Shown: positions 21,310 through 31,385 of the stretch, in pieces
Numbering within the stretch: position 1 is the stretch's first letter
Layout: each line of letters begins with the position of its first letter
Assembly (NCBI GenBank): GCA_021029095.1
Contig: JAJOHG010000084.1
Coordinates: 1 to 64,000, forward strand
DNA: 64,000 bases
Direction of reading: 5' to 3'
Origin: Phellopilus nigrolimitatus
Taxonomy: Eukaryota; Basidiomycota; Agaricomycetes; Hymenochaetales; Hymenochaetaceae
Notes under the pieces: model-generated
Told to the model about the DNA's origin: nothing
Seen by the model: only the letters and a program-made list of their open reading frames with translations
Database searches by the model: none
Made by a program: the position numbers and the translations under genes

Positions 21310-23814
21310 GACTTCACCAATCCCAACTCGCCCCTCTCTGATGCAGGATCTGACTGGATTGTTGATACAGGCGCCACTTGCCACATGACACCTCATCGTC
21401 ATTGGTTCAACCAATATACCCCTAATCGCACACCCATCTGCCTCGCCAACAACGACGTTATTTACTCAGTTGGAATGGGGACTGTCCGCTTTCAACCAGT
21501 GGTCAATGGAAAGAAGGGTCGTCTGCTAGAGTTTGAGCGTGTTCTTCATGTACCAGATCTCAGAAACAATCTCCTCTCAGTCCTGTATTTAACTCGTGTC
21601 AAATCCTACATTGTCACTATCAAGTCTGATCAGATTCTATTTCGTCGCAACGGCACTCTCCTCTTCACTGCTGCAATCAACACCAACTACGCCGCGTTCC
21701 TCAATGGACAAGTTGTGCCCATGACCCAATTCTCTGGCATGGTTAGCACCTGTCCACTCGACTTAACGCTCTGGCATCGTCGATTCGCGCACTTAAATCA
21801 TGGGGATGTCAAGAGACTGATTGATCATGACATGGTTAAGGGGATTATTGTGAAGTCTACGGAGTCGCCTGACCCAATCTGCGAGCCTTGCATTGCAGGC
21901 AAGCAGCATAGGTCGAATGTCTCAAGACTTGCATCTCATCGCTCTACTGGTCTGTTGCAGCTGGTCCACTCTGATGTGCATGGCCCTCTGCCAGTTCAAA
22001 CTCGGCATGGTTATCGTTACTGGATCACATTCATTGATGATTTCAGTCGGCGCTGGGGAGTCATACCCCTTAGAAAGAAAAGCGATGCATTTGACGCTTT
22101 CAAGCGCTACAAAGCACATGCAGAAAACCAGCTCAACCTGAAGATCAAAGCGACTCGCGACGACAAGGGAGGAGAATACATGCCCAAGGCCTGGGAGCAA
22201 TTCTGCATTTCTGAAGGGATTCACCGGCAACACACTGTTTGTGATGAACCCCACCAGAATGGAGTAGCTGAGCGAGCTAATCGCACTTTGGCTGAGGGCA
22301 TTACCACTATGCTGAACGAAGCACACCTGCCTGCCAGTTTCTGGTGGGACGCGGTCAATGCTTTTGTTCATGTGCACAATCGCTCTCCAACTTCTGCTGT
22401 TCAGGGCAAGACGCCCTATGAGCTGTGGCACAATTCCAAGCCGGATGTGTCGCATTTTCGAGTATTTGGCTGCACCTCCTATGTGCATGTCAAGAAAGAT
22501 ATGCGCAAACAGCTCCAGTCACACACGCAGAAATGCTCTTTTATTGGTTACCCTGAGAACTACAAAGGCTGGATATTCTGGAACTCCATAACGCGCAAAG
22601 AGGTCATTAGTGACTCTGCTCAGTTTGATGAGCGCGTGTTCCCTGGAAATACCAGGTCCCCTGTCGACTTAAGGGTTCCAACTCCTCCAGAGGCTACAGC
22701 TGTGCCGGAACAAGGGGGAGATGGCGATGTGGATGATGTTCCGCCACTTCCTTTGCCTGCTAATCCACCAGCTCCTCCTCCTCCTCGTCCTGACACTCCT
22801 CCTCCTCGTCCTCCACCAGCTCCAGTTACTCCTCCCTTTCGTCCTGCACCACCTCCGGTGACTCCAACTCGGCCTGCTGTAAAGCGCGAGCGAGCACCAT
22901 CTGATGTCCCTCCTGACCCTCCTGTGTCTTCTCCTTCTGCTCACCCTCCTCCTGCAAAACGACCTAAGGAACCTCCCACTCCTGCACCTGAGTCTACTCC
23001 TGCACCTGAAGCGCCTTCTTGGCCTTCAACGTCTTGGCACCCTCAGCCGCGTCCCTTGCATGGGTACAGAGATGCAGTGATTAATCCACTTGCAGATTAT
23101 CCAGGTCGTCGCATTCCTAGGGCTCCAGCTGCACCAGCACCAGCAGCAGCACCTACACCTGAGCCTGTGATTGAGCACAGTGACGCTGTGGCAACGCGTC
23201 CTGACATCTCATATGCGGTTGGACTTCTTGCGCGCTTCAGTTCTAATCCTGGTCCTGCTCACTGGAAGGCTGCAAAGCACTTGTGTCGTTATCTTCAAGG
23301 TACCAAAGACATGAAGTTGACTTATGCGCCTGACAAGAACTCGTCTGAATTGTTCACCACATTCACTGACGCGGACCATGGAGGGGATGAGGATGACAGG
23401 CGCTCTACAAGCGGCCTGGTGGTTAAGATGGGAACTGGTGCTATCAGCTGGGCTAGTCGTCTTCAGACTATTGTGACGCTCTCCACCACTGAAGTGGAAT
23501 ACATCTCTGCTGTTCAGGGTGGTCAGGAGATTATGTGGTTGCGCAACTTGTTCTCAGAATTTGGCTATGAATTCAATGCGCCCTCCACGCTCTATGTGGA
23601 CAACCAATCTGCCCTTGCTGTTGCCAGGAACCCTGAACACCATGGACGGATGAAGCACCTGGACTTGCGGCACTACTGGCTGCGAGATGTGGTCGAGTCG
23701 GGTCTTATTGACATTCGCTACCTCCCCACCAAGTCTATGCCGGCTGACATCATGACCAAGGCGCTTGGACGCGTGAAGGTGATTGAGATGCGTGGCATGC
23801 TGGGTCTTCTGTGA
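21310..23814 (+). pseudogene. Copia E pol without reverse transcriptase
   Basis: Protease (DTGATCHM), HHCC finger, integrase core and proline-rich linker read without a break. At 23184/23185 the text jumps from PVIEHSD to AVATRPDISY. Relative to A, 12551-13675 is missing: 1125 nt, exactly 375 codons, taking the whole RT catalytic region including YVDDM. RNase H then follows in frame to the stop at 23814. The frame is open upstream into the LTR but has no native gag start. Confidence 0.9.
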
Positions 23815-23842
23815 TTGACAGGCGTGTCAGATCAGGGGGGAG

Positions 23843-24120
23843 TATTGGATATAGTATGATCTTGGACACTTTATTTCCTTTTATTATTTTGCGTACCGGG
23901 TGACTTGAACTCCTGACTTGTTGTTCTGCGTCACCTGACATGTTGATGTATTACATAATGCTTCCCTTGAAGCGGCAGAGTCCATGGATGGTGCTCTCTA
24001 TCTTTTGCACTCATCCATTGGACTCAGGCATGTTTAGTTTCCATAATATATTATCTTTTGCACTCATCCATTGGACTCAGGTCACTGTCTGTGTTTGTTG
24101 TGAGACCACTCCGCCTCACA
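23843..24120 (+). repeat. 3' LTR of copia E
   Basis: 278 bp with standard ends. It is followed by 30 bp of copia pol (24121-24150, the NSITRKEV region, plus orientation), so E also sat in another copy of its own family. Confidence 0.92.
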
Positions 24121-24150
24121 TCTGGAACTCCATAACGCGCAAAGAGGTCA
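24121..24150 (+). repeat. 30-bp copia pol remnant
   Basis: It matches the integrase-to-linker region of intact copies (position 11947 onward in A). It lies between E's 3' LTR and repeat R1. Confidence 0.8.
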
Positions 24151-24403
24151 CTTGTGGGAGAGGGCCATCGCTTTGCATGGCAGTATACGATTCCTGTTTT
24201 CCTGATCTGTCAAGGTTAATGTGATGCAAATGTACTTGTGATAGAGCACCAATTTCCTTGTCCTCTTCCCAAACTTCACCACTGTCCTTGAGTATAGAGT
24301 GTCCTGGACAGATGGGAGGTCCTTGGAAAAAGATGCTGATTTTGACAGAGGCATGTGGGATTGTATATTCAGCATATCAGGGAGGTGGGGCATGTTAGAC
24401 TAA
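24151..24403 (+). repeat. R1 repeat, copy 1
   Basis: About 250 bp shared with 39856-40108. It starts (A)CTTGTGGGAGAGGGCCAT, followed by CGCTTTGCATGGCAG, and has no gene. Its start resembles the minus-strand reading of the right end of R2. It inserted in copia pol and joins R2 at 24404. Confidence 0.75.
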
Positions 24404-25517
24404 TTACGAGCCCTGACTTTAGGAAGGATCGTCCTACTAACTGGTCATTATCTTTGTGCTTGCATATATTTGGTCCCAGCTGGTGGCAATACAAAAAGTG
24501 TACAAAATTTGCGTTACCCGAGTGTACTTTGGTATCGGCGCCCGTGCCACAACCACTACAAAATTCAAACTTGTTACCAAATTAGGAAAATCCCCCATGC
24601 TCAGCACCATTCTCATTTGTATTTTCAGCATAGTAATTCTTCTACTGCACGTAAAAACATGATTTCTTTTGCGTTCTCAAGCGCCTCACAATACCTACAC
24701 GATTATGTAACATAGTAGATGGGTTTGGGGGCTGAAAAATAACCCCTGAGACGATTTGTCCTGAACTTATCCAGCCTGCAGACTTTCCAGACTGTATGCA
24801 CCAAATTCTGAAAAATCCAAGCCGGTACACTTCTGTGCAGATGGTACTGTCTGAAAGGTCTACTTCAGGCCTTCCAGATGGTGTATCTATCTCTTTCATC
24901 TGATTGGTATTCAGCTCAGAATTCACTTCTGAAAAGCCTGTCAAATGAGCATTTTGTCCGGCCTCAACAATTTAAGTCACTTTACTTTTCTCAAGCTTCT
25001 TTACATCATTCAACAGTAATATGAAATACCTTTCTAATGGTGTGTTCAGCAAACCGAGGCATTGGGTGGTTGCTGAGTTATAGAATGTACAAGTCCGAAG
25101 TTTTGGCCACTTTGAGCATTTTGTCTGGCCTCAGACATTTGGGCCTTTTCACTTTTCTCTGGCTTCTTTACATCATTCAACAGTACTCTGAAATACCTTT
25201 CTAATGGTGTATTCAGCATGCCGAAGCATTGGGTGGTTGCTGAGTTATAAAGTGCACAAAGTCCGAAGTTTTGGCCAATACCACTTTCCCAGGCTCAAAT
25301 GCCCCAACCTGCACATGAAGGTGGAGACAATTCTGCACAGATATGACCTGGGACATTCCCAGTCCTTTCTTTCAGCATATCTATATGCACTCCTGTGTCT
25401 ATGTGCTCTGCTGGACATATGCAGGTCCGAAAAAATGACATTTACAGCTAAGAAATGCCTAAGAAACCCAGATCTTGGCCGAAAAAAACCGAAAAAATCG
25501 AAATTAAAATGGAAATG
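24404..25517 (+). repeat. R2 repeat, copy 2, non-coding
   Basis: It begins TTACGAGCCCTGAC, as at 4878 and 25765. The first 550 bases match those copies. From about 24895 it matches 7616-8250 in reverse. The second half contains two diverged tandem units (near 25000-25110 and 25130-25250, both with ACATCATTCAACAGTA and GCATTGGGTGGTTGCTGAG). No coding evidence. Confidence 0.75.
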
Positions 25518-25764
25518 AGGACCGGACTTGCAGAGGTAGGCTGAGGGATATCAGCCAGGCAAATACCCATGCACTTTTACACAGTAAACCACAGTAAACT
25601 CGAATTTTCAGTTTAAACAGAGGTGCCGCTTTGTGATTACATAATATTCTAGTGGGTATTTTTTATTTCTTTTTACACCATCCTTTGGAGGGGATTATTC
25701 CGCTTTTTTAGCAATTTAAATCACGGAAATCCATCAAGAATTGCCTCATGAATTGCATGAAAAG
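25518..25764 (+). other. Unassigned stretch, perhaps upstream part of the 26607-27549 gene
   Basis: There is no recognisable repeat here. The last codons before the R2 insertion (CAA GAA TTG CCT CAT GAA TTG CAT GAA) are in frame with the exon that resumes at 26607 once the repeat is discounted. The rest looks like AT-rich intron or intergenic sequence. Confidence 0.4.
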
Positions 25765-26602
25765 TTACGAGCCCTGACTTTAGGAAGGATCGTCCTACTA
25801 ACTGGACATTATCTTTGTGCTTGCATATATTTGGTCCCAGCTGGTGGCAATACAAAAAGTGTACAAAATTTGCGTTACCCGAGTGTACTTTGGTATCGGC
25901 GCCCGTGCCACAACCACTACAAAACTCAAACTTGTTACCAAATTAGGAAAATCCCCCATGCTCAGCACCATTCTCATTTGTATTTTCAGCATAGTAATTC
26001 TTCTACTGCACGTAAAAACATGATTTCTTTTGCATTATGCAGCGCCTCGCAATACCTACACGATTATGTAACATAGTAGATGGGTTTGGGGGCTGAAAAA
26101 TAACCCCTGAGACGATTTGTCCTGAACCTATCCAGCCTGCAGACTTTGCAGGCTGTATGCACCAAATTCCGAAAAGTCCAAGCCGGTACACTTCTGTGCG
26201 GATGGTACTGTCTGAAAGGTCTACTTCAGGCCTTCCAGATGGTGTATCTATCTTTCCCATCCGTTTGGTATTCAGCTCAGAATTCAATTTTCAAAACCCT
26301 GTCAAATCAGCATTTTGCTGGTTGGAATGTGTAGCCCTGGACTGTACGGTCACTTTTACTGTAATATCATTGCAATCGGACCAGAACTCACTTCTTTATC
26401 AGCAATTTACTATAAACCAAAATTTGAAGTATAGGTTATGTAAATGTCTCATCCTTTTGTTTGAAAATCACAACACTCTTTACATGGGCTACCAACCAGG
26501 ATTGTAACCTGCGATGCAAAGCAGTGGCCACTACCCAAGTTGATTACATCAGCTAACCTGGGCTCGTAACCTGCCATGCGAAGCAGTGGCCACTACCCAA
26601 GT
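25765..26602 (+). repeat. R2 repeat, copy 3, inserted in a gene
   Basis: It starts TTACGAGCCC and ends CTACCCAAGT, with CATGAAAAG at 25756-25764 and CATGAAAG at 26607-26614 as a likely target duplication, four bases (TTTA) beyond the right end. The right end is doubled: a unit with GTAACCTGC and AAGCAGTGGCCACTACC occurs at 26502-26540 and again at 26564-26602. Only the ends and first 550 bases match the copy at 4878. Confidence 0.75.
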
Positions 26603-26606
26603 TTTA

Positions 26607-27549
26607 CATGAAAGCGCTGAAACCAATGATGTCGAGGCGACATTCAGAGTACAAGGCATGCTCGCGAAGTTGGATATGAAACCTGTAGTGAAGTGAGTAC
26701 AGTATTCTCTAATATGGTAAGCTGATGTAAAGCAAGAGTTCAGTGCACCTCAGAAAGGAGACGCAAGGTACCTCAGTAATAACGTGGTACTGACAGGGCT
26801 GTCTAAACCATCTTTTGACCGAGTTGTTGACAACATAGCCTACTTCGATCGTAAGCTCTCCAGAGAGTTTGCGGACGACGAATGGCAATCTTGGACGCCT
26901 ACAACTTTTGAAGGGCACCGCTCCTTTGCCGCTTCCAACCGCATGTTGACACCCATTTGGCAGTGTCGTAATGCGGAGTCCATGCCTCTTCCTCCTGCCT
27001 TTGATCCTAGAGGTGTACTTAGTGACCTTGTAGACAAAGGCGAGGGCAAGTTTCTCCCAGACAACGAGATCAAGTTGTATGAGAATATTGGTGGCCGGTC
27101 AGTTGACAGAAGATCAAAACACACGCTTGCAATTTGAGGTTAATACCGTTGAATTATCAGGTACAAGAAGGTCGCTCCAACTCGTTTTCGGCTGGGCGAC
27201 ATTGTTGAGTCACAGATCTCATTTGTGGCCATTCCTTCGAAAGATAAGAAGCAGCACAAGATGAAGATTGTTTTGCACGCTCTGGCCATCGAAGATACCA
27301 CGCCAACGCAGGTGAGTCGATATTAGCTAATTTCAAGACACACATAATATTGACCACTTACTCGAACAGGCAGCTGCCCAGAAGCGCATGGTCGCCTTAG
27401 AAAAGAAGCGTAAAAGAACACCTTGTGATCTAGGAGAAGGATCTGGTAAACGCGCAACACTTGTTCGACTCACAGGTTATGGCGAAGACGAGGAGGATCA
27501 TGTAAAGACAACAAGGTCACGGCTGGATGATATGAGGATTGATCAGTAA
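26607..27549 (+). CDS. Unrecognised fungal protein, multi-exon, 5' part disrupted
   Basis: Exons read ...ETNDVEATFRVQGMLAKLDM, then QEFSAPQKGDARYLSNNVVL to 27097, 27161-27311 (YKKVAPTRFRLGDIVESQIS), and 27370-27549, stop TAA. The introns 27098-27160 and 27312-27369 have GT...AG ends and keep the frame. An earlier intron ends at 26732, but its donor (GTAGTG or GTGAGT near 26690) is uncertain. The protein ends in a lysine/arginine-rich and acidic tail (KKRKRTP, GYGEDEEDH), suggesting a nuclear role. I recognise no domain. The 5' part is separated by the R2 insertion. It faces the oxygenase-like gene tail to tail, 191 bp away. Confidence 0.6.
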
Positions 27550-27740
27550 AGGAATATATATACATTGCGCTCATGTAGCAGTCTCATTGGAATGGCATCG
27601 CAGACTAAGCAGACTAAGCAGAGAAAATGCATATTGTAATTGGGGATATTTTACAAAGGAAACAAGAAGACTAGTACAGAGGTGAAGAGAAACAAAATGA
27701 AAAACAGGTACCATATTTACAGAGAAAAAAAAAGTAGTAG

Positions 27741-30700
27741 CTAATAACGTCGTTTCTTTTTTACAAGAGGATGAGTCTTGAGTCGAAAGATCTTACATAA
27801 TAAGTGCTCAAACACGTAAATGTCAAAATGGGGTGTTGAAGGGTCTTTACACTTTTGATCTTTAAATACTTTATCACAATACCTGAAAAATTTGAGGAAT
27901 ATATCAATATTCTCCTCTGTACCCTGCTTTCCATCCACCAAGGCACCCTCATTGTTCTTTTTCTTGACCACATTCAGAAGCCCGAGATCCTTGAGACCAC
28001 CTGCTGCACCTAAGTCCAAATTAAGAATGAAACGTGCAAAATCTCTTTCAGAAGGAGCTGGTAGTGCACCAGCATACAGCAAATCTAGGCATATGAGATA
28101 TGAAGTAAGTGCCCCAATTCCTGAGCACTCCTTTGTCTTATTCAAGAATTTATGCGCAGAGAAGAAAGTTAATGTCCTATTCTTTTCCCGATCATGTCTG
28201 AACTTCAAGAACAGCTCTGCTGCTTTCCAGAGTTGTGAAGCATTACTGGTATGGCGCTGCCATGATGGATTCCCATAAGCCCTAATATCACAAAGATACA
28301 AAGAGTCAGGAGGATTTTCTGGCTTGTTTGCATAGGAGCTTTCTCCTTGCTCAGGGCTTGTTTTCTTCTTGGAAGGGGGGCGTGGAACTGGAGGTACAGG
28401 AGAGTCTGGACCATTATAACGTCCAACAATTTCTGCATAATCTTCTACAGAGTCAAAAAAGACATATGCATCCTTCTTGACAATATCGCATCCAAATGAT
28501 ATAGCTCTGAAGACAAATATGCTGAAGATGCCTTGTACAGTCAAGACAGAATCCTCTGAGAAAGGAGACTTCCGATAGTGCTCATACTCAGGAGGACCAC
28601 CAGTTACAAGCTCTGGATGAAGTGAATTCTTTCGAGAGGGCGCGTCGTCTCTAAAAGGCAGATACTTGTCTAGTTCCCTTTTTGCCCATACTTGTGTATC
28701 ATTCTCCTCCTTGGAGAAGTCACTAGCTAGAGGGACCAGTTCATTCCAGAACTTAGAAAGCTCAGCAAAAGCGCGGACTTGATTTTCAGTCAGACCGTCA
28801 TGATTTGTACTTTCAGACTGTGAGTCTGATGACAGTGAGGATGCAGGTGGCAACTGCACATTCTCTGGCTCAGGAACAGATCTGTAAATCCTATGAATCT
28901 GCTGGGCAGGTGTGTCGAGGTCAAGATTGATCTCCTGAACATCAGATGGAAGCAATGCTGGAATTGGTATCACAGACTTTAAACCAGGATTAAGTTGGGA
29001 CAAAATCTGTTCCAAGAAACGCATATCTTTCTGAAGTCGCTTTTTCTTTGAAATGCTGTCCTGAATTTGCCATTTAAGATATGCAAAGTCTTCAAAACTG
29101 GGTCCTTTGAAAAGAAATGTGAATGGTGTCCTGAACGCCTGTTGAATTTTGTCACAGAGAAATATGCCTAGCGATCCTGTGCTCAGTAGCATGGTGTGCA
29201 CAAATTGTCCCTTTGTTTTCCACAAATTGCGATGGCGTGTATTTTTAATACTCTGCAGGCCTATCCACTGAGCTAAAACAGAAAGGACAAGGTCCAAAAG
29301 CTGATGTTGTTTATCCTCAAGTGATGAGTACTCTGTACTAAGAACAATCTCTGCAACAGGATCATAAATCAGATCTGTACTGTCATCCAAGTCTGCATCA
29401 CAGTCTTCATCCTCTACAACTTCATCCTCTCCATCGCTATCAGAGTTAGAAGGAGATGGGGAAGACTGCTGGTGGCTTTCCAAGTATTCAGAATCAGAAG
29501 GATCATCCAAGAGATCATCTTTTTCGCCTGAGGGAGAAGCCTACACAATTATAAAAATCAGACAATTGTAAACCAATAAAAGAAAACAACATACTAAGCT
29601 TGAGCTTTGAGAATTATCATACTGAGGAAATACATCGCTGAAAGGTATCTTGACTGTTGAGAATCTACCAGCCTGGTCAACACTGTTCATTTTTTCTGCA
29701 ATCATCCTTGCAGTAGGTCTAATCCAGGAACCAATACCATCTGGCCTGTCATCTGCAGAGAGGAGATTTTCCAGGTCCTTGCAATACCCAATGGCAGAGT
29801 CCTTCACAGGACCATTTAGCCAATCCCATACTAAGTAATATGAGACCATGTGGAGAGCTTGATAATATCGAGCAAACAGATCCAAATTAGTGGAAGGTTT
29901 TAAAGCTGCATTCATGCCAAGCAAAGATTGACGAGTTTCCATGACATCTTTGATACTGGTAGGTGGATTTGGGGATATGCGAAAACGGTCCATCAAACCA
30001 CCAAAAGAAGACACATATGAATTCCACTCCACATTCTTAGGAGTCTCAATTTGAAGAGCTTTGAACATCTCTCGGTCAAGGACAAGATTGTCAAAGTGGT
30101 GGATAAAACCAAGACGAGACCGCGAGCGCTTTTTGGGAGGCTGTCCATCTTCTTCATCTAGATCCTCATCCCGGTGCTCATCATCATCAGCAATGGCTTT
30201 AGATCCTAGAGAACATAATAGTTAGTTTACATGACTAGAATGAGTATATTTAAGAGCTGCTCACTTCTTTTCCGTTCCTTTGGAGGATTCTCCACTACAG
30301 ACTCTTCAGCTGTCCTTGAGAACAAGTGCCCATTTTTTGAAGGTAGAAGGCATTCTGAGGCATTATAGGCATCTCTAAACTGTTGCTCTTTCTCCCTTAG
30401 CACCCCCTGCTTATCCAACAATCCACCTGGAGCATTCTCCCAAGTCAAGTCATGAACATATTCACCCTTCTGCGCATCATGCCAGGAAAAGGCAGACATG
30501 AATTTTTCAGTGTCAATGTAGAGTCTTCTATCTGAAGACATCTGTGACACAACACCTTGAGATAGCTGCAACAGTGATCTAGATATGAACACCTGGGCAG
30601 AGCGTACAACCAATATGGCATCAGAATCTCTAGCCATATTAAGACCAGATCTCGATAATTGCTCTGGAGTAAGATCAGGTAGACGTCTGTCAACCTCAAT

Positions 30701-31382
30701 GATAGAATTGGCGCTGGCAGAAGCTAATGACATCAAGCCTGTTCTCTCCATAGCACGCTCGCTAGGATAGCATATAAATGTCAAGCGAATGGCATCTTTA
30801 GGTGGGGGCACGTCAGGATCCAAAGAACGTGGAGGACTACCACCGTGGTATTGTAGACCTTTGAAAGCTAACAACTTGTAGTTTTCTACTGCCACATAGA
30901 TGCCTAGTTCAAAAAGGAAGAAATTTCCTTGATGAAGGCCTGGGAGATTCCCAAAACTGAACATCATAGTAAGAGATGCAATATGGTCACCCATGTCTCT
31001 ATGGCTACCACCCGCAACACCAAGTGATGGTTTAAGGGAAATGCTGGAATTAAAAGGTACAGCACCAGCCGCGTTCATCTGTGTGGCATTAAAAAACCCT
31101 TTGTTTAGTGGGTTTCCAATAGGCGGAATGTTTCGGATATCTGCCCTCTCCATAGCATCTTTGACCATGTCAGCTGGACCCCATTGTAGTCCCCTGCTGG
31201 CATATCCTATGGCTCCCTAAAGTAAAGCAAGTACATATTAATTATCTATTGTAATTTCTATGATAGTTGTAAGAAATAGTTACCCAGTTTAGATCTTTAT
31301 AAAGACCAAGAGAAGCATCGTCCTTGGAAACAGCTCGCGATATGTTTTTAGATGGATGGAGAAGACTTCTAGGGGCCTCCAT
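27741..31382 (-). CDS. TET/JBP-like 2-oxoglutarate/Fe(II) oxygenase, long C-terminal region, N-terminus cut
   Basis: Four exons (31382-31284, 31216-30265, 30205-29595, 29540-27741) join in frame through GT...AG introns of 67, 59 and 54 nt to about 1150 residues. The second exon has an iron-binding H-R-D in GVAGGSHRDMGDH (H at 31003, D at 30997), a second histidine 52 residues on in GLQYHGGSPP (30847), and an arginine 20 further (30787) in AIRLTFICYPS for 2-oxoglutarate. The 50-residue HxD-to-H spacing is that of TET/JBP enzymes, which oxidise 5-methylcytosine or thymine in DNA. A basic patch (PPKKRSRSR) follows, then an acidic region and a long helical C-terminus I cannot name. Copia F abuts at 31383, so the true start may be lost. 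All visible exons are open, so the catalytic part may be intact. It could be another oxygenase subfamily. Confidence 0.62.
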
Positions 31383-31385
31383 GGT

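Larger units (their letters stand above)
21310..24120 (+). mobile_element. Copia E: 5'-truncated, RT deleted, 3' LTR present
   Basis: The interior starts at GACTTCACC (late gag), lacks the 5' LTR, leader and most of gag, and ends with purine tract and a complete 3' LTR (23843-24120). Shared variants (TPICLAN, SPLSDAG, TEVEY) make it a sister of A. Confidence 0.9.
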
